The notes beneath the pieces were generated by a model. It saw only the letters and a program-made list of their open reading frames with translations. It made no database searches and had not been told where the DNA came from. Below, piece after piece: positions 54,101-62,183 of a stretch of 64,000 nucleotides of DNA (positions are counted from its first letter, which is position 1; each line of letters begins with the position of its first letter). Both the position numbers and the translations under genes were made by a program. The stretch is from Paenalicyclobacillus ferrooxydans (GTDB lineage Bacteria; Bacillota; Bacilli; Alicyclobacillales; Alicyclobacillaceae): contig NZ_LJCO01000008.1 of assembly GCF_001399675.1 (NCBI RefSeq), positions 1-64,000 on the forward strand, in the 5' to 3' direction.

Positions 54101-54880
54101 GCCTTTTCCGATGTCCTTCAGACCCGCTGTCGGATTCGCCGGGATGGGAATAGGGATGGACTTTATTTGCGCAACCGAAGAGAACGGACTCGTCAGCTGC
54201 AACGGACTGACTGATCCTGAGATGGTCTGCGAGCCAAGCGGCACTGTGACGTTGTCAGCCTGTAGGTCTTGGATCACCTGTTGCATGGTCAGGTTATGTG
54301 CTGTAAGCTGCGCTGGATTGAACTGTATGTTGACCCTTGGTTCGGATGCCCCACCGGTTTGAACCTGCCCTACACCTGCAACTCCCTGAAGTGCAGGGAC
54401 AATCGTTTGATTGACAATGGTCCGCAGTTCATTGTTGGAAGCAGTCTTCGAAGCCACGGTGAAATTGACGACAGGGCTGGAGTTAAAGGAGAAGTTTTGG
54501 ACAGTTGGTTTCATCGCGCTTTGCGGCAGAGATACGCCGGCAACCACCTGTTCGACCTTCTGCTGCACGCTGTTTAAATCTGCGCTCATACTGAGTTCGA
54601 GAGTGATTTCAGAGACATTTTGAACCGAAGTCGATGTGACGGTCTGAACACCGCTGACATTGCGCAAGGCGTTTTCGAGCGGATCGGATACGTCCGTTGC
54701 GACCGCCTGCGGAGACGCACCTGGGTAAGGGGTAACGACCGCGATGACTGGGAATGCAATGTTCGGCATCAATTCTTCCTTCAGTGAGAAGGCAGAGAGA
54801 ATGCCACCAACACATACGAGCAGAGCAAGCAAAAAGACGACGACAGGGTTTCTCAGTGAAAATCGCGTGAACCAACCCAT
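51164..54880 (-). CDS. RND family efflux permease with coiled-coil insert
   Basis: About 1238 residues of the AcrB/SwrC-type HAE family with twelve expected membrane helices. The proton-relay Asp pair is seen in TGRVVDDSIVVIENIYR, and the second half has GIVVTNAIVLVDRVEQ. It is ~170 residues longer than Bacillus SwrC because of an insert near residues 255-435. The insert has many GQLGxAVGQ-type heptads, then GLQGQLFGAELALAKQQ and a Ser/Thr-rich stretch, placed before PLSDLATVTF in the docking region. ATG 54880 has AGAGGAG upstream. No adaptor gene is adjacent. Confidence 0.9.
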   Translation of the reverse strand: MGWFTRFSLRNPVVVFLLALLVCVGGILSAFSLKEELMPNIAFPVIAVVTPYPGASPQAVATDVSDPLENALRNVSGVQTVTSTSVQNVSEITLELSMSADLNSVQQKVEQVVAGVSLPQSAMKPTVQNFSFNSSPVVNFTVASKTASNNELRTIVNQTIVPALQGVAGVGQVQTGGASEPRVNIQFNPAQLTAHNLTMQQVIQDLQADNVTVPLGSQTISGSVSPLQLTSPFSSVAQIKSIPIPIPANPTAGLKDIGKGMQALGTSVGQLGTAVGQIGSAVGQLGQGVSGLSQGLAAVQAENQLISSLQGLQGQLFGAELALAKQQTLPQAQQNPQQIATLQATIAALSQEQKIISQKLTGLQQQLGALGAAKSNSGGVPSIPKTGTHSGTLPATAATKTSGSTNTSTTLNTVPLSDLATVTFAPPNDGSINRTNGQPSVFVGVVKTENANTVVMAKAVNQELSKLQKQMPAGVTIVPLFDSSTMIVASVNGMLREAILGAGFAVLVILLFLRNWRTTIIAVVSIPLSLLIALMVLNRLNITLNIMTLGGMAIATGRVVDDSIVVIENIYRAWKRGLGYGRSFVYFATREVGQAITSSTITTVAVFLPLGFVSGVVGKIFMPFAVTVVCSLLSSLLVALTVVPALAWLFVARRPESAADYGWLSGNPSSTESVHPVLIQNSARADDPFASNASAPSESSLQHTVVMTQAALADDKGTQLAVRPWQRKYQGFLRGALNHKAWVLGITLVLFIGSLAVLPAAGSTFIPASNEKFATISIQMPVGTPRSSTDAKAKQVENVLHSYGSTIDQWNTKVGSDPGQLSPSGSVSGENQATMFLELQPNTNVDSFVSTLRSRLQPLSGPATIQVKTLVMGGSTGGFSVNLIGPNAHDIQTAATMVTSALKQVPGLANVNNNLSDKRPQLNVVPRLQDAAKYGLTPYQIANVVQSYVQGQSIGNANINGQSRAVWVSLIPANPLTSLSTVQNLPIAAPTGQTIKLADVATVQMASAPVQIEHQDGQPYASVSGDFTSKNTGKTSRDALKAISQLKLPSDVQVQVAGDTQEMNSSFKQLIEAILISVGLVYMVMLIAFGGWAAPFAILFSMPVALIGAFFGTVISKQPISVSSLIGILMLMGIVVTNAIVLVDRVEQQRRRGLTVREALLEAGTTRLRPILMTAIATICSLLPLAIGFAEGALISQGLAVVVIGGLISSTALTLFIVPVMYELLHLRHHRREQALAE

Positions 54881-55141
54881 TGAAAAGGTGACTCCTCTCC
54901 AGAACAAAAATCCACAGTCACGTAAATCCCACGTTAAGTCTAATCATTCCCCAGCTCGGAAACAATATCTTTAGTAAATAAAATAATATCCTGCTAAATG
55001 GAGCAGATTACATATCAATTCGATTTCCAAATGTTTGTGGATGTATCGTGTATTTTACAGGACTGCAGGTACCTTACAGGCACACAACTCACGTAACTTC
55101 CAGAAAACTTTCATGATTTACTTGCACATCCCGTGGAAACT

Positions 55142-55163
55142 TGTCTACCTTGTAAAGTAGACA
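55142..55163. promoter_or_regulatory. operator-like palindrome between RND and DUF1054 genes
   Basis: TGTCTAC (55142-55148), 8 bases, GTAGACA (55157-55163): perfect 7-bp arms as in TetR/PadR-type operators. It lies in the 347-base divergent gap. A TTGCAC (55122) and TGTAAA overlap the region but are not well spaced as a promoter. Confidence 0.5.
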
Positions 55164-55187
55164 GTTCTGAACTGTGCACTACATCTT

Positions 55188-55213
55188 TTTCAAGGAGTCA
55201 ATTCAAGGAGTCA
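55188..55213 (+). repeat. 13-bp duplication in the DUF1054 leader
   Basis: TTCAAGGAGTCAA occurs twice in tandem just before the start, so the AAGGAG ribosome-binding-like site is doubled. Confidence 0.85.
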
Positions 55214-55227
55214 ATGAGGGGGACAAG

Positions 55228-55878
55228 ATGACGCATTTTGTTGGTTTTGATGATGAGGATTTCGATGTTTTTTCCGTCCCGGGACTGGAATCGCGCATGG
55301 ATGCGCTGAAGAGCCACCTGCGACCCAAATTGGAGCAACTTGGAGAGGATTTCTCGGCGCTGCTCGGTGACTGGCTGCATCAACCCATCTACGCTCATGT
55401 TGCAAAGCATGCGAGGCGAACAGTAAACCCGCCGAATGATAGTTGGGTGGCCTTTTGCACCGATAAACGAGGTTACAAAAAGCACCCGCATTTTCAGATT
55501 GGCGCTTGGGAGTCGCATGCATTTGCACTCTTTGGCCTCATTTATGAGTCTCCCGTACGGGGGAATTACGCAGCGAAGTTGAGGGAAAATGCAGCAGCTG
55601 TTGTGTCGCGAATCCCTAAGGACTTTGTATGGGTGCCAAACCACATGGATCCGAACGCAATTTCCGCACGCGATGTGGATGTGGACAAGCTCTGTGAACT
55701 CGCTGACGGGTTGCTGAAGAAACGTCAGGGTGAACTTCTCGTCGGCATTACTCTGCCCCGGCAAGAAGCCGTAACGATGACCGGAGAGGCCTTTGTTGCC
55801 CGAGTGAGTGATTGTTTTCAGACGTTGTTACCGCTGTTTGAACTCGCACAGACTGAAGAACTGGGGGTTACACTGTGA
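55228..55878 (+). CDS. DUF1054 (YktB-like) protein
   Basis: 216 residues, the usual family size. Typical stretches are FDVFSVPGLESRMDALKSHLRPKL, HVAKHARRTVNPPNDSWVAF and RGYKKHPHFQIGAW. Family function is unknown. ATG 55228 follows GAGGGGG closely and sits behind a duplicated AAGGAG leader; an upstream in-frame ATG is part of that leader. It overlaps the HD-domain gene by 4 bases (GTGA). Confidence 0.85.
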   Translation: MTHFVGFDDEDFDVFSVPGLESRMDALKSHLRPKLEQLGEDFSALLGDWLHQPIYAHVAKHARRTVNPPNDSWVAFCTDKRGYKKHPHFQIGAWESHAFALFGLIYESPVRGNYAAKLRENAAAVVSRIPKDFVWVPNHMDPNAISARDVDVDKLCELADGLLKKRQGELLVGITLPRQEAVTMTGEAFVARVSDCFQTLLPLFELAQTEELGVTL

Positions 55879-56447
55879 AGACGAGAGATGAGGCACTGAA
55901 ATTGCTCCAAGAGTACACCAAAACGGACTCGCTGCTGCGACACGCCTTTGCGGTTGAAGCCTCTTGCCGTGCCTATGCGCGCAAGTTTGGTGAAGATGAA
56001 GAAAAGTGGGGCATCACGGGTCTGCTGCACGACTTTGACTACGAGATGTATCCGACGCCTGACGAGCATACCATTGTTGGAGCAAGGATTCTTGCCGAGC
56101 AGGGGTACCCTGAAGATGTGATTTACGCCATCCGGGCTCATGCAGACTACAACAACCTGGAACGTAATACGCTCTTGGATAAGGTGCTTTACGCTTCAGA
56201 TGAACTGTCCGGATTTGTGATGGCCGTCGCCATGGTACGCCCAACCAAAAACGTAGCTGATGTTGAAGTGAAGAGCGTCAAAAAGAAGTTGAAAGACAAG
56301 GCATTTGCGCGCGGTGTAAATCGAGATGATGTATACCGAGGCGCTGAGGAGCTAGGTATTCCTTTAGATGAACACATTGCGTTTGTTATAGATGCCCTGA
56401 CGCAGGTCGCAGACCGCCTTGGGCTGGATGGCACCGAAAGCGCCTGA
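55875..56447 (+). CDS. HD domain (HDIG) phosphohydrolase
   Basis: 190 residues. The HD metal site is built from H (LRHAFAVE), HD (GLLHDFDYE), H (DEHTIVG) and a later D (YASDELSG). The family cuts phosphate esters, often nucleotides; substrate unknown. The GTG start overlaps the DUF1054 stop by 4 bases, so the two are co-translated. Confidence 0.85.
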   Translation: MKTRDEALKLLQEYTKTDSLLRHAFAVEASCRAYARKFGEDEEKWGITGLLHDFDYEMYPTPDEHTIVGARILAEQGYPEDVIYAIRAHADYNNLERNTLLDKVLYASDELSGFVMAVAMVRPTKNVADVEVKSVKKKLKDKAFARGVNRDDVYRGAEELGIPLDEHIAFVIDALTQVADRLGLDGTESA

Positions 56448-56486
56448 TGTTAAAGCTGGCCCGGATATCAGGCAGGGGATCGGCTG

Positions 56487-56614
<128 letters not shown>

Positions 56615-56618
<4 letters not shown>

Positions 56619-58051
56619 AGGTTCATATTCTGCACGCAAACGACGTCCACAGTCAGCTTGAAAACCACATGCGTGTCGGCTGTGCACTAAGAACGCTGCG
56701 CAGTTCCCTTGAGTCGCAAGGGGAGCCCGTACTGACCTTCGACATCGGTGACGTTATGGACAGGGTTCGCCCGGAGACGGAGGCATCCCTTGGACAAGTC
56801 AATGCTGCATTATTGCGGGCACTGGGTGTGGATGCGTGGGTCTTTGGCAACAATGAAGGACTCACGGTCCCGGTTGACGGCTGGGCGGAATTGGTTCAAA
56901 ACAGCGGAGCTCTGGTATTTGGAACAAATATTCGGGACAGTACCGGATCTCCCCTGCCGTATTTCACGGATCTGAAGATGTACGATGTGTGCGGTTTGAA
57001 GCTCGGCGTATTTGGGGTCACGCCGAATTATGCGAAGCCTTATGAATACCTAGGCGTTCACGTGCTCGATCCGGTCACAGAAGCTGACCGTGCCGTGCGC
57101 ACGTTGCGACGGATGGGGGCTCACGTTGTGGTGGTGCTGTCGCATCTTGGACTGCGGGCGGACAGAAACCTTGCAACGACAGTCCCGGGAATTGATGTCA
57201 TTCTCGGCGGACATACACATCACTTTATGGACGAACCTGTGTATGAAGGGAGAACGGCCATCTTCCAGGTCGGAAAGCACGCCATTGCCTTTGGACATAC
57301 GACCCTCACCATCGACGACGACACGAAAGAGCTCCTTGCAGTAACGGGATCGGCCATTCAACCGGCCACAGGCGATCCGCTCGACTCATCCATGGAACAG
57401 GCGCTCAACGCGTATCTTCCTGAGATCCGTGGTCGTCTCGATGAGTCTGTCTGCGAACTCGACAAGCCTCTTCAAACGTCACTCGAACGGGAGTCTACTT
57501 TTGCCAACCTTTTAGCAGGGGTACTGTGGGAGGCTTACCCGTCTGATCTCGGTTTTGTCGTCTCGGGACTGTTGAACGCCAGTCTTTTGGCAGGGGAGGT
57601 AAAGCGACGTCACCTCCACGGTGCATGTCAGACTCCAACTCGGCCGATTCGACTGACCCTGACAGGGCGGCAACTCTGGAATGTGTTCGAGCGGGGGCTC
57701 CAACCTGAGATAACAGCTGCGCGAGGTTTTGGTTTCGGATTTCGAGGTTCATCTGTAGGCGGCCTCGGATTCGCGAATGTCCATGTAACGGGACAGGTGA
57801 AACCGGCTGGTGATGTCAGGCTGGAAGAGGTTCGGATTGGGGACCAACCAATTGACCTGGACAAATTCTACCGGGTAACAACGTGCGAGTATCTCTGGCT
57901 CTCATCCGTGTTTCCGGAAGTGCAACAAGGAACAGATGTTGAGATTCCACCTCCGCTGCTCCGTGACCTGCTTATGCGGCACATCGGTGACAAAAACATC
58001 CAGTCCGATGCAGGGTTACAACGTGTCCACTTGTCGTTTGAACAGGTATGA
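56615..58051 (+). CDS. cytoplasmic metallophosphatase/5'-nucleotidase (YunD-like)
   Basis: 478 residues in two domains. The N-terminal metallophosphatase carries HANDVHSQLE (3-12), DIGDVMDR, GNNEG (in place of the usual GNHE), LSHLG and GGHTHHFM. The C-terminal 5'-nucleotidase domain has RPIRLTLTGRQLWNVFERGL, GFGFRGSSVGGLGF and FYRVTTCEYL. No signal peptide, so it acts inside the cell, like YunD. It should remove phosphate from nucleotides. GTG start behind GAGGTGAG. Confidence 0.88.
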
Positions 58052-58086
58052 TAGGACTGAAGGATATCCAGGAGAGGTAGCTGCAT

Positions 58087-58806
58087 ATGAATCTATTGTC
58101 CAGAGCACAGACAAGGCGGATGCTTGGTAAGCTGGAAGAGGCGTATCCGGATGCAAAGTGTGCACTCAACTACACTACACCGTTTGAGTTGTTGATAGCC
58201 ACAATGCTTTCGGCGCAGTGCACAGACGCTCGCGTCAACATGGTGACGGCAAATCTCTTTCAAAAATATCGGACTCCCGAGGATTACGCACAGCTTACAC
58301 CGGAAATACTGCAAGAAGACATAGCTCAACTAGGCTTGTTCCGGGCCAAGTCTGAGAACATTATTGCAGCATCTCGGTTGTTACTTGAGAAGTTTGGCGG
58401 TGAAGTCCCGAAAACCCAGGAAGAGTTGGTTCAACTGCCCGGCGTCGGACGGAAGACGGCGAATGTGGTATTGTCCAATGCGTTTGGCATCCCTGCGCTT
58501 GCAGTCGACACCCACGTGCAGAGAGTAGCGAATCGGATCGGCATTGCCAACTCGATGAATCCGGAGATCACCGAACGGCAGGTTTGCCAGCGCGTTCCGC
58601 AAAAACTTTGGAGCCAAGCGCACCACTGGCTGATCTTTCATGGTCGTCAGGTATGCAGCGCTCGCAATCCAAAGTGTGAGCAATGCCCGGTTTCGGAGTT
58701 CTGTCAGTTTTATCAGAAACTGCAGCAGGAATCGAAGCTGAGGGAAAAGGTGTTCGAAGACAAACCGGGTAAAAAGGCAAGCAAAGGGCGCCGAAGCAGT
58801 CGTTAA
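58087..58806 (+). CDS. nth: endonuclease III
   Basis: 239 residues. The helix-hairpin-helix LPGVGRKTANVV contains catalytic K123, D141 is in AVDTHVQRV, and the iron-sulfur site is CSARNPKCEQCPVSEFC. It removes oxidised pyrimidines and nicks abasic sites in base-excision repair. The C-terminal ~30 residues are a basic tail (GKKASKGRRSSR). ATG behind GGAGAGG. Confidence 0.96.
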   Translation: MNLLSRAQTRRMLGKLEEAYPDAKCALNYTTPFELLIATMLSAQCTDARVNMVTANLFQKYRTPEDYAQLTPEILQEDIAQLGLFRAKSENIIAASRLLLEKFGGEVPKTQEELVQLPGVGRKTANVVLSNAFGIPALAVDTHVQRVANRIGIANSMNPEITERQVCQRVPQKLWSQAHHWLIFHGRQVCSARNPKCEQCPVSEFCQFYQKLQQESKLREKVFEDKPGKKASKGRRSSR

Positions 58807-58862
58807 AGCTGGAGCGTCAGATAAGCAGTCGAAGGGCGATCAATGATCAGAAGCTCTCGAGC

Positions 58863-59171
58863 CTACTCCTGTGGGACATAAGGTTCGTACGAACCGTCGT
58901 TGGTCTTCCGTAACGGCTGTTGACAGTGACTGCAGGCGTCTTCGAGGCCCGTCAGCCGAGTGCGCTTTCCGCAGCGAGGACATTCAATCTCTGCGATGGA
59001 AGGGTTCACCGGACCGAACCTGAAGTAGATGAGGATGCCTGCCACGACGCCGATGCCGCCAACAACCAGCAGATATGGCAGCAAGGCACGGCTGTACATG
59101 CCGCAGTACATGACAAAAAAGCCGCCAAACATACAGACAAGGCCCCAGTTGCGCCAGCGATTTGACTTCAT
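58863..59171 (-). CDS. DUF2614 (YgzB-like) zinc-ribbon membrane protein
   Basis: 102 residues with two membrane helices (about 9-30 and 32-52), then a zinc ribbon (CPRCGKRTRLTGLEDACSHCQ, two CxxC pairs). The layout matches YgzB. The minus-strand ATG follows GGGGGGATC. Convergent with nth, divergent from the YpmS-like gene. Function unknown. Confidence 0.85.
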   Translation of the reverse strand: MKSNRWRNWGLVCMFGGFFVMYCGMYSRALLPYLLVVGGIGVVAGILIYFRFGPVNPSIAEIECPRCGKRTRLTGLEDACSHCQQPLRKTNDGSYEPYVPQE

Positions 59172-59254
59172 CGTGATCCCCCCATGTTTGCGAGACTATC
59201 CTAGCTGATTTGGGGGATACTGTCCAGTCATCGTTTGGGAAAGGAGGGGGTGAC

Positions 59255-59854
59255 ATGTGGAAAAAGGCATTTATCGTACTCTTGTCGCTCAATCTGTTTA
59301 TTGTCGTCGGAGGCGCATTGTGGTGGGGATCCTTGCCTAAAGCAACATCTGTTCAATCTCCGACACAAGCTATCAGTACAAATGGCAAGCCTGCGACCGT
59401 TCAATTGTCCGTTGGTCAGGATGCGGTGAACACCTACTTGGAATACGCTTTGGCACAGCAACAGGACGTACAGCGTGTACTTGCGTATGCCAGTGTGCAG
59501 TTTTCCAACACGTGGCAGGTCCAGCTCGGGTTGAAGTTGCGCGACAGGGTCATTCCATGCAACATTGTCTTTGCCCCCGAAGTCCAGGGCGGCAATCTGG
59601 TTCTTCACGTACAGAGCGCTGCGATGGGGGACATCCCTGCACCACTCGGTGCACTGTTTTTTGTCCTGCGTCACTTACCCTGGCCGCAGTGGATTGTGGT
59701 CGATGGCTTAAACCACGATCTCCATGTGAATTTCACAGACCGACCGCAAAATCCTTACGGAATCAAAGTCCTCTCGTATTCCCCGACCACCCGACAGGTC
59801 ACCATTCAGATTTCCATCATTCCAAAGTCCATCCTGCAATCCAAAGCGAAATAA
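59255..59854 (+). CDS. YpmS-like (DUF2140) membrane-anchored protein
   Basis: 199 residues: one N-terminal membrane helix (KAFIVLLSLNLFIVVGGALWW) and an extracellular beta-rich domain (VQLSVGQDAVNTYLEYAL ... VLSYSPTTRQVTIQISI). The pattern matches YpmS. ATG 59255 follows AAAGGAGGGGG. Function unknown. Confidence 0.78.
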   Translation: MWKKAFIVLLSLNLFIVVGGALWWGSLPKATSVQSPTQAISTNGKPATVQLSVGQDAVNTYLEYALAQQQDVQRVLAYASVQFSNTWQVQLGLKLRDRVIPCNIVFAPEVQGGNLVLHVQSAAMGDIPAPLGALFFVLRHLPWPQWIVVDGLNHDLHVNFTDRPQNPYGIKVLSYSPTTRQVTIQISIIPKSILQSKAK

Positions 59855-59861
59855 GCTTCGT

Positions 59862-59896
59862 GTGAGTGCACGTGGGCAAGGCCCGCGTGCACTCAC
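59862..59896. other. strong hairpin after the YpmS-like gene
   Basis: GTGAGTGCACG pairs perfectly with CGTGCACTCAC, continued by TGGGC / GCCCG and an AAG loop: about 16 pairs. No T-run follows, so termination is uncertain. Confidence 0.7.
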
Positions 59897-59980
59897 CATA
59901 GGCCGACGTGCGCCATTACGTCATTACGCCACAGGTGGGTGTCATCGCTCCCATTGTTCATTTGCCGCTGCAGCCGAAGC

Positions 59981-60095
59981 ACGTGAAGTCACGCGAAGTC
60001 ACGCGAAGTCACGCGAAGTCACGCGAAGTCACGCGAAGTCACGCGAAGTCACGCGAAGTCACGCGAAGTCACGCGAAGTCACGCGAAGTCACGCG
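59981..60095 (+). repeat. 10-bp tandem repeat, 11.5 copies, before gerA
   Basis: One ACGTGAAGTC, then ten exact ACGCGAAGTC copies and a partial ACGCG. It ends 23 bases before the sigma-G-like -35 of gerA. The unit equals roughly one helical turn. Confidence 0.97.
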
Positions 60096-60117
60096 GTTAC
60101 AGCCGGTTTGGATGACC

Positions 60118-60147
60118 GCATAGTTCTGGATCCCTAGGCACATTCTA
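60118..60147 (+). promoter_or_regulatory. sigma-G promoter for gerA-gerB
   Basis: GCATA, exactly 18 bases, CATTCTA. This matches every defined position of the Bacillus sigma-G pattern GHATR-N18-CATNHTA. It lies 30 bases before the GTG start of a germinant-receptor operon, the class of gene sigma-G controls. Confidence 0.82.
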
Positions 60148-60176
60148 GATGGTGCATGAATGGAAGGGGGGTCTCT

Positions 60177-62141
60177 GTGGGCGTTCCAAAGTGGTTATCC
60201 AGTATGTTCACGGTGGATGACACCATCATTTCAACGCAGTTCTCGCTCATTGAAGCGGAGACTTCTGATTCTGGGAACAGCAATGCATCGAACAACAACC
60301 AGTCTACAGGAAAGACCAAACCAGCTAGAGATGATACAGACAACGCTGGAGATGTTGAGCAGGATTCTGGGATGCGGGAAGAAATAGAGGACGAAAAACG
60401 TGGGGAAGATGAACCTGAATTCATTCGTTCACAGCGCCCCATTCCTCTCTTAAAATACGTCCGACAGAGTGAAGAGCAAGCAGCGACAAGGAAAGCGGTC
60501 ACCACAGATTCACCACTTATCCCAGCTCGGCTCAAAGTGGTTCATGAGCGGCTGAATCGCAGCTTTCACCTGCCAGACAATAAAGACATTGTGATTCGTG
60601 AGTTTTATATCGGGATCGACAAGCGTTGGCCAGCCATCGCCGTATTTGTCGATGGCTTAGCGAACACATTGCTGGTCAATACCAACTTGCTCGAACCGTT
60701 GATGCTGCTGTCTCATATCACGGAACATAACAGCACCGCCGAGCGGATAGATACCGTCATGGAGGCACTGCTTCCCAGCAATCAGGTGGCTGTTGTAGAC
60801 CACTGGGAAGAAGCAGTTGCGGGAATACTCACCGGATCGACCGCCATTTTCGTCGAGGACTCAGATTCGGCGATTATCGCAGAGTCGAAAGGATGGGAGC
60901 ATCGCAGCGTCGGTACACCACAGACTGAAAACGTCGTCAACGGTCCCCATCAGGCGTTTACCGAAAGTTTTCGGGCAAACACGGCTTTGGTGCGCTCACT
61001 TTTACGCAGTCCTGATCTCGTTACGGAGATGCTGTCTGTAGGTAGATTGGCAAAGACGGATGTCGCTATCATGTATATCCATGGGTTGACAAATGAACGC
61101 CTTGTTGCGGAGATTCGTCGACGGATTAAGGCCATTGATGTGGACTACTTGGCGGACACAGGTACGCTCAGCCAATTTATCGAAGACAACCCGCGGGTGT
61201 GGCTTCCGCAGACGTTAACCACAGAGCGGCCAGACCGAGTGGCACAGAGTCTCAGTGAAGGGTACGTGGCCATCTTCGTCGGCCAAAGCTCATTTGTGAT
61301 GGTGGCTCCAATGGTCTTTTTTGGTCTGATGCAAGCCGCGGAAGACGCCTATCTGCGTTTTCCGTTTGGGAGCTTTCTGCGTCTGATCCGCTGGATCTCA
61401 CTTCTTTCCGCGTTGTTTATTCCGGCTTTGTACGTTTCTGTAACGAATTATCACCCGGAGATGATTCCTACTGACCTTATGATGGCCATCGCTGGCAGTC
61501 GAGAGCAGGTTCCGTTCCCTGTGATCGTTGAAGTGCTTATGATGGAACTCGCCATTGAGCTGATCCGTGAGGCCGGAATTCGTATCCCGTCCATTATCGG
61601 ACCAACTATCGGCATTGTCGGCGCATTGATCATTGGCCAAGCCGCGGTCCAAGCCGGCGTCGTCAGCCCCCTCTTGGTCATTGTCATTGCCGTGACCGCA
61701 CTGGCATCCTTTACGATTCCGAATTATAACCTCCAGTTTGGCGTTCGAATTCTGCGCTTCGTATTCCTGTTCGTCGCCGCGCTGTTCGGTTTTTACGGGC
61801 TGACACTGGCCATCGTCGCTGTCCTTGCTCGACTGACCGTTCAACAATCGCTGGGTGTGCCGCTGTTTTCACCGGCAGCGCCGAAATCTGACAGCTCCCG
61901 GGATGCATTTTTACGCGGTCCGGCGTTTGAAATGAATCAGCGCCCGCTTTTCCTCTACCCTCAGAAAAGTTGGCGTCAGAAGCCCTACACACGCCCTTGG
62001 AGCGGGGTATCTGGATCTGAGTCTGTGATGAAGAGTGAATCAAAATCCCCAGGCGGGCAATCGTCAGGGTCGTCAACGAAGCGGGGGGGAGCGAGATCGG
62101 CAACGCGATCCTCGAAGCGAAAAGGGTCGGACAAGCAGTAA
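60177..62141 (+). CDS. gerA: GerA family spore germination protein (A subunit)
   Basis: 654 residues. A hydrophilic N-terminal domain (about 1-370; core from KVVHERLNRSFHLPDNKDIVIREFYIG) is followed by membrane helices around 380-560 (FIPALYVSVTNYHPEMIPTDLMMAIAGSR, the family's most conserved stretch). A basic Ser/Lys/Arg-rich tail completes it. GerA proteins are germinant-receptor subunits in the inner spore membrane. The first ~90 residues include a low-complexity acidic insert. GTG 60177 follows AAGGGGGG; ATG 60156 overlaps the purine-rich site. Confidence 0.94.
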   Translation: MGVPKWLSSMFTVDDTIISTQFSLIEAETSDSGNSNASNNNQSTGKTKPARDDTDNAGDVEQDSGMREEIEDEKRGEDEPEFIRSQRPIPLLKYVRQSEEQAATRKAVTTDSPLIPARLKVVHERLNRSFHLPDNKDIVIREFYIGIDKRWPAIAVFVDGLANTLLVNTNLLEPLMLLSHITEHNSTAERIDTVMEALLPSNQVAVVDHWEEAVAGILTGSTAIFVEDSDSAIIAESKGWEHRSVGTPQTENVVNGPHQAFTESFRANTALVRSLLRSPDLVTEMLSVGRLAKTDVAIMYIHGLTNERLVAEIRRRIKAIDVDYLADTGTLSQFIEDNPRVWLPQTLTTERPDRVAQSLSEGYVAIFVGQSSFVMVAPMVFFGLMQAAEDAYLRFPFGSFLRLIRWISLLSALFIPALYVSVTNYHPEMIPTDLMMAIAGSREQVPFPVIVEVLMMELAIELIREAGIRIPSIIGPTIGIVGALIIGQAAVQAGVVSPLLVIVIAVTALASFTIPNYNLQFGVRILRFVFLFVAALFGFYGLTLAIVAVLARLTVQQSLGVPLFSPAAPKSDSSRDAFLRGPAFEMNQRPLFLYPQKSWRQKPYTRPWSGVSGSESVMKSESKSPGGQSSGSSTKRGGARSATRSSKRKGSDKQ

Positions 62142-62183
62142 GACTGCGCAACAAAGGCTGAGTTCGGGCAGGAGGAACGCGAG

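Noticed and set aside
59862-60137. 91-codon ORF through the 10-bp repeat
   Set aside because: Coding sense comes only from the repeat (SREVTRSHAK units); a sigma-G promoter overlaps its end and there is no good start site.
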